DNA of 64,000 nt from MPNP01 sp965215545 (GCA_965215545.1 OZ244066.1:2294001-2358000), one strand, 5' to 3'. Shown: positions 24,741 through 34,163, counted from the first letter of the stretch. Program-made: numbers and translations. Notes: generated by a model from the sequence alone, not told the origin.

Positions 24741-25589
24741 ATGAGATTTTGCCGATATGGTGACAGGGGAAACGAGAAACCGGGATTGATCGACAGTCAT
24801 GGCACGATCCGTGATCTGTCCGACCACATCCCCGATCTTGCTGATGATGCGCTTGATCCCGACTCCCTTGCGGCCCTCGCCGCGCTGGATTGCACGGCGT
24901 TGCCCAGGGTTGCGACCGGGGTGCGATTGGGCCCGCCCGTGGCCGGTGTCGGCAAATTCATCGGTATTGGCCTGAACTACGCGGATCATGCCGCGGAAAG
25001 TGGCATGACGGTGCCCGAGGAACCCGTCATCTTCATGAAGGCGACCTCGTCGATTTCCGGGCCCGATGACCCGCTCGTGCTGCCGCAGGGGTCCGAGGCG
25101 ACCGACTGGGAGGTGGAGCTGGGTGTCGTGATTGGCCGGACAGCCAGGAATGTTCCGGAGTCGGACGCCATGGCCCATATCGCCGGCTACTGCGTGGTGC
25201 ACGATGTCTCGGAACGCTCCTTTCAACTCGACCGTCAGGGCCAGTGGACCAAGGGCAAGTCGGCTGATACTTTCGGGCCCATCGGCCCCTGGCTGGTGAC
25301 CCGGGACGCCATTCCCGACCCGCAGACCCTTGACCTCTGGCTTGCGGTGAATGGCACAAGGATGCAGAGCGGCTCGACCCGCACGATGGTCTACGGCGTG
25401 GCCTTCCTGGTCCACTATCTCAGCCAGTTCATGTCTCTCCAGCCCGGTGACCTCATCACCACGGGCACACCGCCGGGTGTGGGCATGGGCCGGACGCCAC
25501 CGCAGTACCTCAGGAGCGGCGACCGGGTCGTGCTTGGCATCGAGGGGCTCGGCCAACAGACGCAGACTGTCGTTGCGAGCCCGGCATGA
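24741..25589 (+). CDS. FAH-family hydrolase, probable 2,4-diketo-3-deoxy-L-fuconate hydrolase
   Basis: 282 aa, ATG 24741. Fumarylacetoacetase-family core: FIGIGLNYADHAAESG, PVIFMKATSSISGPDDPLVL, DWEVELGVVIGRTARNV (metal-binding Glu residues), GYCVVHDVSERSFQ and LITTGTPPGVG. Members next to L-fuconate dehydratase cleave the diketo acid to pyruvate and L-lactate, completing the pathway. Overlaps the next gene by 4 bp (ATGA). Confidence 0.85.
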   Translation: MRFCRYGDRGNEKPGLIDSHGTIRDLSDHIPDLADDALDPDSLAALAALDCTALPRVATGVRLGPPVAGVGKFIGIGLNYADHAAESGMTVPEEPVIFMKATSSISGPDDPLVLPQGSEATDWEVELGVVIGRTARNVPESDAMAHIAGYCVVHDVSERSFQLDRQGQWTKGKSADTFGPIGPWLVTRDAIPDPQTLDLWLAVNGTRMQSGSTRTMVYGVAFLVHYLSQFMSLQPGDLITTGTPPGVGMGRTPPQYLRSGDRVVLGIEGLGQQTQTVVASPA

Positions 25590-26929
25590 CCACCATCACC
25601 GCCTTCGAAGTGCAGGATCTGCGCTTTCCGACATCCGATCACCTTGATGGGTCCGATGCCATGCACCCCGACCCCGATTACGCGGCAGCCTATGTCATTC
25701 TCAAGACGGATGACGCAGCTCTTGAGGGGCATGGCCTCACCTTCACGATCGGACGGGGCAACGATCTCTGCTGTGCCGCGATCAAGGCCTTGCAGCACCT
25801 CCTGGTCGGCCAGACCCTGGACACCTTCCAGACCCGACCGGCCGAGGTCTGGCGCGCCCTGACAGGGGACAGCCAACTCCGCTGGCTCGGTCCTGACAAA
25901 GGCGTGATGCATCTGGCAGCCGGAGCGGTGGTCAATGCCCTCTGGGATCTGTGGGCCCGGGCCGCGGGCAAGCCGGTCTGGCGGCTCGTCGCCGACATGT
26001 CACCCGAGGAGATCGTCAGGATCGTTGACTTCCGCTATCTCACGGACTGCCTGACTCCTGATGAAGCGCTGGCGATTCTGCGACGCGCCGAGCATGGCAA
26101 GGCGGCCCGGATCGCCGATCTCGAAGCGAGGGGGTACCCCTGCTACACCACTTCAGCGGGGTGGCTTGGCTATGCCGACGACAAGATGCGCCACCTTTGC
26201 CATCAGGCCAGGGACCAGGGGTTCACCCATGTGAAGATGAAGGTCGGGCGGAACCGGGATGATGATATCCGACGGTTGCGGATCGCCCGCGAAGCATTGG
26301 GTCCCGACATCCGGATCATGATCGATGCCAATCAGGTCTGGGAGGTTGCCGAGGCGATCACGTGGGTCCGGTCTCTCGCCTTTGCCGAGCCCTACTTCAT
26401 TGAGGAACCCACCAGTCCCGATGACATTCTCGGCCACAAGGCCATTCGGGCGGCCATCGCGCCGATCAAGGTGGCAACGGGCGAGATGTGCCAGAACCGG
26501 ATCCTGTTCAAACAGTTCATGGCCAATGAGGCCATCGACATTGTTCAGCTCGATGCCTGTCGACTCGGTGGGCTGAATGAGTGCCTCGCCGTGCTCCTGC
26601 TTGCGGCCAAATACGGTCTGCCGGTCTGGCCCCATGCGGGCGGGGTCGGCCTGTGCGAATATGTCCAGCACCTTGCCATGATTGACTGTGTTGCCGTGTC
26701 GGGGTGCAAGCAGGATCGCATCGTCGAATATGTCGATCACCTCCACGAGCACTTCAAGGACCCCTGCGTGATCAGGAATGCCGCTTACATGCCGCCCTCG
26801 GCCCCCGGATTCTCGATCGAAATGCATGCTGCCAGCCGGGCCAGATACACATTCGGTTCATCGCCTGACGTGCCGGATGATGGCTCGCAGAGGACAGGGG
26901 GTGCGCATCCGGGCCCGAACAGTCAGTGA
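25586..26929 (+). CDS. L-fuconate dehydratase (enolase superfamily)
   Basis: 447 aa. The N-terminus VQDLRFPTSDHLDGSDAMHP and the segment YPCYTTSAGWLGY are hallmarks of the L-fuconate dehydratase group. Catalytic elements: VKMKVG (KxK), MIDANQVW, FIEEPTSP, VATGEM and WPHAGGVGLCEYVQH (His). It removes water from L-fuconate to give 2-keto-3-deoxy-L-fuconate, the substrate of the SDR. Its strong identity is the main reason to read the whole cluster as an L-fucose pathway. Last gene of the operon; two tRNA genes follow. Confidence 0.9.
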   Translation: MTTITAFEVQDLRFPTSDHLDGSDAMHPDPDYAAAYVILKTDDAALEGHGLTFTIGRGNDLCCAAIKALQHLLVGQTLDTFQTRPAEVWRALTGDSQLRWLGPDKGVMHLAAGAVVNALWDLWARAAGKPVWRLVADMSPEEIVRIVDFRYLTDCLTPDEALAILRRAEHGKAARIADLEARGYPCYTTSAGWLGYADDKMRHLCHQARDQGFTHVKMKVGRNRDDDIRRLRIAREALGPDIRIMIDANQVWEVAEAITWVRSLAFAEPYFIEEPTSPDDILGHKAIRAAIAPIKVATGEMCQNRILFKQFMANEAIDIVQLDACRLGGLNECLAVLLLAAKYGLPVWPHAGGVGLCEYVQHLAMIDCVAVSGCKQDRIVEYVDHLHEHFKDPCVIRNAAYMPPSAPGFSIEMHAASRARYTFGSSPDVPDDGSQRTGGAHPGPNSQ

Positions 26930-27039
26930 GGCGGGGTGTGAAGGTCGGATGCATGGCCGCTTGTGGGGCCGCAAACCGTGTGTGGCACTGCCAGTCTCCC
27001 TTGACCTGCGTTGGCAACAGGGACAATGGCACGATTGTG

Positions 27040-27125
27040 GCCCGAATGGCGGAATTGGTAGACGCAGGGGACTCAAAATCCCCCGGCCTCAGGCTGTGCG
27101 AGTTCGAGTCTCGCTTCGGGCACCA
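27040..27125 (+). tRNA. tRNA-Leu (CAA)
   Basis: Acceptor gcccgaa pairs with ttcgggc, D-arm region ggcggaattggtagacgc, anticodon loop ctcaaaa (CAA), long variable arm and T-loop gttcgagtc, with CCA encoded. A standard class II leucine tRNA. Confidence 0.95.
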
Positions 27126-27206
27126 CCCCTCTCCTTGCACTGTCTGGCAAGGTTGCATGTCGATTGGCTGGAATTCTGGATGAATTGCCCATAGGATCGG
27201 CCATTC

Positions 27207-27536
27207 GCGGACGTGGTGGAATCGGTAGACACAAGAGACTTAGGTCGTAATTTGAGTGCCCCGGGGGAAACGTCGGGTGTAGAACTGCTCAAATTCGGGG
27301 AAAGCTGCGGGTCAGGACTGCATGACCCATGCCAATCCCGAGCCAAGCCGGTGTGCAGGGCCGCATCGGAAGGTGTAGAGACGAGACGGGCAGCACCTAA
27401 AGCCGCCTTGCGGTCAGGGTGAAGGGATCGTCCAGACCCCAAACGGCATCCGGCATGCCGGCGGTGAAAACCGTAGCAGGTAGGAAAATCTCTCGATCGC
27501 ATGATCGTGCGGGTTCGAGTCCCGCCGTCCGCACCA
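27207..27536 (+). tRNA. tRNA-Leu (UAA), interrupted by a group I intron
   Basis: 5' exon gcggacgtggtggaatcggt to agagactt; 3' exon aaaatctct onward, T-arm gcgggttcgagtcccgc, acceptor end cgtccgc plus ACCA. Joining the exons gives the anticodon stem agaga/tctct with loop ctt|aaaa, i.e. anticodon UAA, with the break between U34 and A35, the classical site of tRNA-Leu(UAA) group I introns. Confidence 0.9.
27242..27484 (+). ncRNA. Group I self-splicing intron (about 243 nt)
   Basis: Conserved core elements are visible in order: P-like aaattcggggaaagctgcgg, Q-like aatcccgagccaag, R/S-like ggaaggtgtagagacgagac, and a terminal G before the 3' splice site (taG|gaaaa or taGG|aaaa). The upstream exon ends in U. 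The arrangement resembles subgroup IC3 introns. No intron-encoded protein. Exact ends may shift by one base. Confidence 0.85.
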
Positions 27537-27561
27537 CAGTCCTCGCGCACCGGAAGTCAGA

Positions 27562-28146
27562 TCAGCGTGTCTGCCAGTCTTGAGGTGTGTCGAGGTCATG
27601 ACTTGATCGGTCATCGGCCAGCGGGATCAGTGTGGTCGGGATGGCGTCCGCCCTGATGATCCGGCCAAGACCCTCATCGCCGGAGAGCGATGCAAACAGG
27701 GGGAAGTGGCGGCGAGGCACAAGGACCGGATGACCGGGTTGCCCTGTGGGCCCTGCGGCCCGGACAATGGCATCCGGTGTGTGGGCGGCCAGGATCGTGT
27801 CGATATCCCCGGTTGTGATGTCCGGCATGTCCGGCAGGTGAATCAGGAGGCCGGTGCCGTCCATGCCGGCAGTCTCGAGGCCAGCCTGGAGCGTGGTTGC
27901 GAGTGCCGGGAACGAGGGGTCAATTGTCCGGATTTCGACCTCGAGATCAGCAATGCACTCCCGACGCCGGGGATGATGCTGATCGATGACCACCACAACG
28001 CGTGCAAGGCGGGATGCACACAACCGCAGGACACTGCGACGCAACAGCGGCTGCCCGTCCACGTCAAGAAGGAGTTTGTCCACGCCCTGCATGCGTCGGG
28101 ATTGACCGGCTGCAGGGACAAGACCATTGATCGGGTTGGGAATCAT
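27562..28146 (-). CDS. MobA/MocA-like nucleotidyltransferase
   Basis: 194 aa from ATG 28146. NTP-transferase signature VPAAGQSRRMQGVDKLLLDV with KLLL lysine, LLIHLPDMPDITTGDIDTIL (metal-binding Asp region) and GQPGHPVLVPRRHFPLF. Such proteins transfer CMP or GMP to molybdopterin (MocA/MobA-like) or act in other cofactor syntheses. It stands alone, divergent from the aldehyde dehydrogenase gene, so the exact substrate is open. Confidence 0.75.
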   Translation of the reverse strand: MIPNPINGLVPAAGQSRRMQGVDKLLLDVDGQPLLRRSVLRLCASRLARVVVVIDQHHPRRRECIADLEVEIRTIDPSFPALATTLQAGLETAGMDGTGLLIHLPDMPDITTGDIDTILAAHTPDAIVRAAGPTGQPGHPVLVPRRHFPLFASLSGDEGLGRIIRADAIPTTLIPLADDRSSHDLDTPQDWQTR

Positions 28147-28216
28147 CTGCGTTTGCCTTCCATCCGGCAGTGTGCAGAGACGGCACGAATGTTGCAAGGG
28201 GTCGGAACCGGGAATC

Positions 28217-29656
28217 ATGACCATGACCGCACGGAACGAAACGTCATCCGGGGTCATCGACCCGTTGATGCAGAGGGCGCAGGCAGCCATGCGGGGTTTT
28301 GGCGTGCGGGGTCAGGAATCGGTCGATCTGGCTGTCCGGGCCCTGGCCTGGGCGGTGTATCAGCCCGGGAATGCGCGCCGTCTTGCTGAAATCGCTGTCG
28401 AAGAGACCGGTCTTGGTGATATCGAGAGCAAGGTTCTGAAAAACCGGCGCAAGACCTTCGGAACGCTCCGCGACCTGTTGCGTGTCAGGACCATCGGTCG
28501 GCTTGATGAGGACCGGCAGCGGGGCCTGGTGCGCTATGGCAAGCCCGTTGGGGTGGTGGCTGCAGTGTGCCCGTCCACCAACCCCACAGCCACACCGGTC
28601 AACAAGGCCATGATGGCCATCAAGGGTGGCAATGCCGTCATCATCGCACCCTCACCGGGGAGTTGGCGGGCGTCAGCGGCGACTGTGCAGCTCATGCGCG
28701 ATGAATTGGCCCAATGCGGAGCCTCGCCTGACCTTGTGCAGATCCTCCCATCTCCGATCACGAAGGTCGGCACCCAGGCCCTGCTCGAGGCCGTGGACCT
28801 GGCCGTCGTCACCGGGTCGCAGAACACCGTCAGCCGGGCCATGCGATCCGGAACTGTCACGATCGCCACCGGGCCGGGCAATGTGCCGGTCATTGTGGAC
28901 AGCTGTGCCGATCTTGAGGATGCGGCGGCCAAGATCACAACATCCAAGTGCTTCGACAATGCCACATCCTGCTCTTCGGAGAATGCCGTGATCCTGCTCG
29001 ATGATGTCTACGAGGCAGGCTTGCAAGCCCTGCAGAATGAGGGAGGCTGGCTCTGCAGTCCTGCCGACCGCGAGGCCATTGCCGGGATCCTGTGGCGGAA
29101 TGGGACTCTCAATCGGGATGCCATCGCCAGGGATGCACGAAGTTCCGTGCAGATGTTCGGCCTGCCCGAAGCTGCCGCAAAGGCACGGTTTTTCCTGGTC
29201 GAGGAGTCTGTGGTCACTGGAGCTGGCAGTTTTGCCGACGAGAAACTCTCACTGGTCCTTGCGGTCTACCGGGCCCGGGATTTTGCCCATGCCCTCACAC
29301 TCTGCCAGGAGATCCTGCGTGTCAAGGGCAAGGGACATTCGGCTGGTATCCACACCCGCACGCCCGCCCATGCCCAGGCGATGGCCGAGTCCCTTGATGT
29401 GGTGCGGATTCTGGTCAACCAGGCCCATTGCCTCGGCACCGGGGGATCCTTCGAGAATGGCCTGCCGTTCACCCTGTCCATGGGTGGCGGCACCTGGGCC
29501 GGGAGCAGTATTTCCGAGAATCTCAGCGCTCACCACTTCATCAATATCACGCATCTTGTGAACACGATCTCTACCGATCGTCCCTCCGAAGCCGACCTCT
29601 TTGCCCCCTTGTGGGAACAGTGGCCCCGCCGATCGGACCTGTCGGTCAGGTCCTGA
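28217..29656 (+). CDS. CoA-acylating aldehyde dehydrogenase (sulfoacetaldehyde dehydrogenase-like)
   Basis: 479 aa from ATG 28217 (ATG 28223 possible). PVGVVAAVCPSTNPTATPVN and IIAPSPGSW are typical of acylating ALDHs; the catalytic cysteine is in CFDNATSCSSENAVILLDDV, and GHSAGIHTRTPAHAQAM and SMGGGTWAGSSISENL match the SauS/EutE-like group. It converts an aldehyde plus CoA to acyl-CoA with NAD(P). The SCSSEN block resembles sulfoacetaldehyde dehydrogenase, but no sulfonate genes are adjacent, so the substrate stays open. Confidence 0.75.
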   Translation: MTMTARNETSSGVIDPLMQRAQAAMRGFGVRGQESVDLAVRALAWAVYQPGNARRLAEIAVEETGLGDIESKVLKNRRKTFGTLRDLLRVRTIGRLDEDRQRGLVRYGKPVGVVAAVCPSTNPTATPVNKAMMAIKGGNAVIIAPSPGSWRASAATVQLMRDELAQCGASPDLVQILPSPITKVGTQALLEAVDLAVVTGSQNTVSRAMRSGTVTIATGPGNVPVIVDSCADLEDAAAKITTSKCFDNATSCSSENAVILLDDVYEAGLQALQNEGGWLCSPADREAIAGILWRNGTLNRDAIARDARSSVQMFGLPEAAAKARFFLVEESVVTGAGSFADEKLSLVLAVYRARDFAHALTLCQEILRVKGKGHSAGIHTRTPAHAQAMAESLDVVRILVNQAHCLGTGGSFENGLPFTLSMGGGTWAGSSISENLSAHHFINITHLVNTISTDRPSEADLFAPLWEQWPRRSDLSVRS

Positions 29657-30429
29657 CAGGGCGGGTGATCCCTGTCGACAGCCAGGGGACATGCGAAGGA
29701 TTCCATCAGTGGGGGGAAGTCGGATCAGGATAATGGTGGGGGTTCACATCCCTTGAGCGGCTTCAACCAACGGGTGGGCACGACTCGGTCCGTTCAGGGC
29801 GAACTGACCTCGCTGCGACTGTTGCGCCTCGGGGTGGCACGGGAGTCAAATAGCATTCTCACATGAGAAAATGAGTGCCACTGCCAGCCGATTTCGGGCC
29901 CTCCGAAGACACCATTTGGCCTCAGGACCCGAGGGTCAAGGATCAGGATGCCGACAGCGATGGCAGACCCGATCTTGCTTCGATCGGGTTGGAAGGTCAG
30001 GCTGATCACCCCCGGGGGGCCACGCCCGCACATGTCCCTGAACCGACCTTGCTTGGGGTCCCGTGTCCGGCTGTGCCGGGGCGCAGGCAAGGGGACCTGC
30101 GCGTGGATGCAGGGCCGGGTGCGGCCTCCGCGCAGTGTTCCCGAATCGCCGGATCAAGAGCTGGCTTACAAAGCCTAATGCGGATTCCCGGATGGGGGTA
30201 TAAGCCGGTTCCGGACACCCCCGCTGTTCTCCCATCGTCGGGAAGCGAAAGTCCATCCCCCAGAAAAAATCCGAACATCGTGGGTAGAAGGCATTCTGAA
30301 GCCCGCGGACCCGCCCGCATCGGAGACGGTCGCTATATCCCTCTGCCCCCCGCTGGCGTTTTGTGCTACAGTCCCCTCAGGACACAGAGGGCAACTCCTC
30401 CAACCCGCAGCTGGCCACGGAAGGCAATC
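29657..30429. other. Intergenic region, no gene supported
   Basis: 770 bp with open frames of low-complexity composition only. A small inverted repeat ttctcacatgagaa lies at about 29851. Nothing else recognised. Confidence 0.4.
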
Positions 30430-31998
30430 ATGACCCGGCAGTGCCTGCCCATCGGCATCCAGGACTTCGAGACCATCCGGAATGACGGATTCTACTATGT
30501 CGACAAGACCCCGCTGATCCGGGACCTGGTCGAGACGGGCCGCCACTACTTCCTCTCCCGCCCCCGCCGGTTCGGCAAGAGTCTGCTGGTCGACACGATC
30601 CGGGCCCTGTTTGCGGGGAAGGAGGCCCTCTTCCGGGGCCTCGCCATCCACCCGCACTGGGACTGGTCGGCGGTCCACCCGGTGCTGCGCCTGAGTTTTG
30701 GTGGCAAGTATGACGGACCCGAGGAGATCGAAGGCGACATCATCGAACAGCTGGAGGGTCTCGAGCGGGCCTACGGGCTTGCCCCCGCACCGACCTCCGA
30801 CACCGGCCCTCGCCGCCTGCGCAACCTTCTGGATCGCCTCCACCACACCACCGGCCAACGCGTCGTGGTCCTCGTCGACGAATACGACAAACCGATCCTC
30901 GATGCCCTCCACAACCCTGACCGGGCCCGGGCCAACCGCGACTATCTGCGCGGCGTCTACGGCATCATCAAGGACAGTGCCGCCCATGTCCGCTTCGTGT
31001 TCGTCACCGGCATCAGCATGGTCTCCAGGGTCAGCCTGTTCTCGGGTCTGAACAACCTCGAGGACATCAGCCTCGATCCCCGCTTTGCCACCCTCTGTGG
31101 CTACACCGAGGCCGATCTCGACACCGTCTTTGCCCCCGAGTTGGACGGCTTGGACCGCGACGCCATCCGTCGCTGGTACAATGGTTACAACTGGCGCGGC
31201 GAAGAGCGGCTCTACAATCCCTTCGATGTGCTGTTGCTGCTGGACAGTCGCAAATTCAAACCCCACTGGTTCCAGACCGGCTCGCCGACCTTCCTGTTCG
31301 ACACCCTGAAGAGGAAATCCATCAGCCCGCTGGACCTGGAGGGATGTCTGGCTGACGAGTCATTGGTGTCCAGGTTCGATGTCGATGACATCAGCCCCGA
31401 GGCCCTGCTGTTCCAGACGGGGTACCTGACCATCACGGACGAACAGCGGGAGGGCCACCGCACCCTGTACCGACTGGACTATCCCAATCAGGAGGTCAGG
31501 CTCAGCCTGAACGATCAGCTGCTGGCGGCCCTGTCCCCGCAGGGCCGGGTGCCTCTGGACGAAGCCAGAACTCTCCACAACGCTCTCGAGACCAACGACT
31601 TTGCCGGCTTTGCCGCCACGCTCCGCGCCTGGCTGGCCAGCATTCCCTACCAGTGGCACACCACAGGCGACCTCGCCCGCTACGAGGCCTGGTATGCCAG
31701 TCTCCTGCACATGGCCTTCCGGTCCATCGGGGTGGATGTGCACGCCGAGGCGGCCACCAGCCATGGCCGGGCCGACCTGGTGGTCCATCTCGGGGATCAG
31801 GTCTTCATCCTCGAGTTCAAGATGGCGGCCAGTACGGACGATGTCGAGGCGGCACTGGAGACCGCCTTCACCCAGATGCGGGCCCGCGGCTATGCCGACA
31901 CGTACCATGGCCAGCCTGTCCATCTGCTTGCTGTCGCCTGTGGACGGGAAGCACGCAACCTCCTGGAGGTCCGGGCCGAGGCGGTCGGCAGCTTGTGA
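30430..31998 (+). CDS. AAA-ATPase-like / PD-(D/E)XK nuclease-like protein (DUF1703 type)
   Basis: 522 aa; ATG 30430 follows GGAAGG and excludes the long open frame upstream. MTRQCLPIGIQDFETIRNDG and YYVDKTPLIRDL start the AAA-ATPase-like domain; Walker A is SRPRRFGKSLLVDT; Walker B VVVLVDEYDKPIL; then FVFVTGISMVS and the RWYNGYNW motif. The C-terminal ~110 residues form a PD-(D/E)XK-like fold: HGRADLVVHLGDQVFILEFK, with Asp and ExK. Common in bacteroidetes and symbionts in many copies; cellular role unknown, possibly mobile-element related. Confidence 0.85.
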   Translation: MTRQCLPIGIQDFETIRNDGFYYVDKTPLIRDLVETGRHYFLSRPRRFGKSLLVDTIRALFAGKEALFRGLAIHPHWDWSAVHPVLRLSFGGKYDGPEEIEGDIIEQLEGLERAYGLAPAPTSDTGPRRLRNLLDRLHHTTGQRVVVLVDEYDKPILDALHNPDRARANRDYLRGVYGIIKDSAAHVRFVFVTGISMVSRVSLFSGLNNLEDISLDPRFATLCGYTEADLDTVFAPELDGLDRDAIRRWYNGYNWRGEERLYNPFDVLLLLDSRKFKPHWFQTGSPTFLFDTLKRKSISPLDLEGCLADESLVSRFDVDDISPEALLFQTGYLTITDEQREGHRTLYRLDYPNQEVRLSLNDQLLAALSPQGRVPLDEARTLHNALETNDFAGFAATLRAWLASIPYQWHTTGDLARYEAWYASLLHMAFRSIGVDVHAEAATSHGRADLVVHLGDQVFILEFKMAASTDDVEAALETAFTQMRARGYADTYHGQPVHLLAVACGREARNLLEVRAEAVGSL

Positions 31999-32141
31999 TG
32001 GAGTGGCGGAGCCGTCCAAAAAAGTCAACCATATGAAAATCGCGCACCAACGGGTTGAAATGCCGGAGTGCGGCCGATATAGCCAACCGATCCAGGGCGA
32101 ATGGGGCCCTGGCCCTGCGTGAGTTCAGGACACGGAGAGTG

Positions 32142-32363
32142 ATGGCCAAGGAAGAATTGCTCGAATTCCCCGGGGTGGTGAAGGAACTGCTCCCCAATGC
32201 GACGTTCCGGGTCGAGCTTGATACCGGCCACCAGATCATTGCGCACACAGCGGGCAAGATGCGTAAGAACCGGATCAGGGTCCTTGCCGGCGACCGTGTC
32301 CAGGTCGAGATGACCCCCTATGACCTGACCAAGGGCCGCATCAACTACCGCTTCAAAAAATAG
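32142..32363 (+). CDS. infA: Translation initiation factor IF-1
   Basis: 73 aa, the usual length. OB fold with FPGVVKELLPNATFRVELDT, IIAHTAGKMRKNRIRVLAGD and VEMTPYDLTKGRINYRFK. GGAGA precedes ATG 32142. It begins a run of housekeeping genes (infA, maf-like, RNase E/G-like, yacG) in an order common in alphaproteobacteria. Confidence 0.97.
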   Translation: MAKEELLEFPGVVKELLPNATFRVELDTGHQIIAHTAGKMRKNRIRVLAGDRVQVEMTPYDLTKGRINYRFKK

Positions 32364-32370
32364 TCCATCC

Positions 32371-32931
32371 GTGCGCCTGGTTCTGGTGTCGGCCAGTCCA
32401 CGTCGCCAGCAGTTGCTGGCTGCCGTGGGGATTGTTCCGGATCGCATTGAATCTGCCGCGATTGACGAGTCGGTGCAGGCCGGTGAGACACCCCGAGGCT
32501 ATGTGACGCGCATGGCCTGCGAGAAGGTGGGGGTCCGGCCCCCAGGTGGCGATGAGATTCGTCTGGCAGCGGACACAGTTGTGGTCTGTGGTCGACGGAT
32601 CCTGGGCAAGCCGGCTGACGCGGGGGAGGCTGTGATCTTCCTGCAACGTCTGGCAGGCCGCCGCCACCGGGTCATCACCGCTGTTTCGGTCAGCACGCGC
32701 ACGGCGACCCGACAGCGCAGTGTCACAACGCGGGTCAAGTTTCGGCGACTGACCGATGTGGACATCGCCAGGTACATTGAATCCGGTGAGTGGCAGGGCA
32801 AGGCCGGCGGCTATGCCATTCAGGGGCGAGCGGCCGAATTCATCCCCTGGATCAATGGCTCCTATACCGCCGTCGTCGGTCTGCCGCTGGCCGAAACCGT
32901 GGCCATGTTGCGCAGCGTGGGCTGGACCTGA
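32371..32931 (+). CDS. Maf-family nucleotide pyrophosphatase
   Basis: 186 aa with a GTG start at 32371, only 7 bp after infA. LVLVSASPRRQQLLAAVGIV is the Maf signature; AADTVVVCGRRILGKPADAG, HRVITAVSV, and GKAGGYAIQGRAAEFI with IxGSYTAVVGLPL complete the family. Maf proteins hydrolyse non-canonical nucleoside triphosphates (dTTP/UTP or m7GTP subgroups). Confidence 0.93.
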   Translation: MRLVLVSASPRRQQLLAAVGIVPDRIESAAIDESVQAGETPRGYVTRMACEKVGVRPPGGDEIRLAADTVVVCGRRILGKPADAGEAVIFLQRLAGRRHRVITAVSVSTRTATRQRSVTTRVKFRRLTDVDIARYIESGEWQGKAGGYAIQGRAAEFIPWINGSYTAVVGLPLAETVAMLRSVGWT

Positions 32932-32937
32932 CCCGAA

Positions 32938-33984
32938 GTGGCCACCGCCTTCGGAATTCATGATGCCGGGTTCACCTGCATGGCCCTGGTGATGGACAAT
33001 CAGCTCGAGGACCTCTTCATCGATCCGCCCCCGGCTCTCGGCCCGCCGGTCGAGTCGATCATGATTGTCCGGATCGACCGGCGGATCCCGGCAACCGGCG
33101 GGTGTTTTGCCACATTGCCGGACGGGCAGATGGGCCATATCCGCCACGGGGCCGGATTTGAGGCGGGCAAGACCGGGCTTGTGCAGGTCACAGGCTATCA
33201 CCAGCCGGGCAAACTTGTTCCGCTGTCGGGCCAGATCCGGATCAAGGGGCGGTATATCATTGCAACACCAGGTCGCCCCGGCCTCAATGTGGCGCGGAGC
33301 ATCAGTGCCCCTGACCGACGCCGGTCCCTCAGGCAGTTGCTCACCTCCTGCCTTCCCCGCAGTCAGGAGTCCCTTGGTCTCATTGCCCGCACGGCTTCGG
33401 CATCGGCCGGCGATGATGCCATTCGTTCGGAGATCGAGGCCCTGCTTGGCAGGATGATGGACATTGCCAAGGCCCGCACGACAAAACAGTTGCAGGTCAT
33501 CGAGCCGGGACCCTCGGCATCCGAACTGGCCGCAAGGGAGTGGGCCGGGCAAGACAGGTTCGCCATCAACCCGGACCCGTCACCCGAACAGCAGGATCAG
33601 GTCATCCTGACCCTGCAAGCCTGCCAAGACGGGCCTGTGGCACTGCCGGGTGGTGGGTCGATGATCATTGATGAGACGGACGCCCTGATCTCCGTCGATG
33701 TCAATTCCGGTGCGGCACGGTCGACATCCGCAGCCCTTACGGCGGCCCTGCAGGCAACCCGGGCGTTGCCGCGACAGCTGCGCCTCCGGGGGCTTGGTGG
33801 CCAGATGGTCATTGATTACCCATCACTGGGCCGCCGCTCCCGACAGCGCGTTGCCGATGAACTCGCCATGGTGTTCAGTCGGGATGCCGTCCCGACTCGC
33901 TTGATCGGGTGGACCCGCATGGGCCTTTTCGAGGCAACCCGCAAGCGGGACCGGGTCCCCTTGCAGCGGGTGATGACGCCATGA
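32938..33984 (+). CDS. Ribonuclease E/G-family protein (short form)
   Basis: 348 aa, GTG start at 32938 (ATG 32983 is a later possibility). An S1-like N-terminal part (IMIVRIDRRIPATGGCFATL) leads to the RNase E/G core with IDETDALISVDVNSGAARS (the conserved DxNxG metal region) and LRGLGGQMVIDYPSLGRRSR. The length is below that of RNase G (~490), with the catalytic half reduced, but this short form is usual beside maf and yacG in alphaproteobacteria. Presumed RNA processing or decay. Confidence 0.85.
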   Translation: MATAFGIHDAGFTCMALVMDNQLEDLFIDPPPALGPPVESIMIVRIDRRIPATGGCFATLPDGQMGHIRHGAGFEAGKTGLVQVTGYHQPGKLVPLSGQIRIKGRYIIATPGRPGLNVARSISAPDRRRSLRQLLTSCLPRSQESLGLIARTASASAGDDAIRSEIEALLGRMMDIAKARTTKQLQVIEPGPSASELAAREWAGQDRFAINPDPSPEQQDQVILTLQACQDGPVALPGGGSMIIDETDALISVDVNSGAARSTSAALTAALQATRALPRQLRLRGLGGQMVIDYPSLGRRSRQRVADELAMVFSRDAVPTRLIGWTRMGLFEATRKRDRVPLQRVMTP

Positions 33985-34163
33985 AGTGCCCCCTCTGCGA
34001 CAAGGATTCGATCGAGGCGTATCGCCCCTTCTGTTCACGAAGGTGTGCCTATATTGATCTTGGCAACTGGCTTGAGGAGGAATATCGAATCGATGACGGC
34101 AGTCTGTTCTCGGATGACCGCCGCCGTCAGGACCCACCGAAGGAGAGCTGCCCTGATGGGTGA
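33981..34163 (+). CDS. yacG: DNA gyrase inhibitor YacG-like zinc protein
   Basis: 60 aa; ATGA overlap with the RNase gene. CPLCDKDSIEAYRPFCSRRC gives the four-cysteine zinc site, followed by AYIDLGNWLEEEYRI, the YacG hallmark. YacG binds GyrB and inhibits gyrase in E. coli. Confidence 0.93.
   Translation: MKCPLCDKDSIEAYRPFCSRRCAYIDLGNWLEEEYRIDDGSLFSDDRRRQDPPKESCPDG

Noticed and set aside
29875..30429. N-terminal extension of the AAA/PD-(D/E)XK protein
   Set aside because: The frame is open but the sequence has no protein character; the ATG at 30430 has a good ribosome binding site and matches the family's N-terminus.
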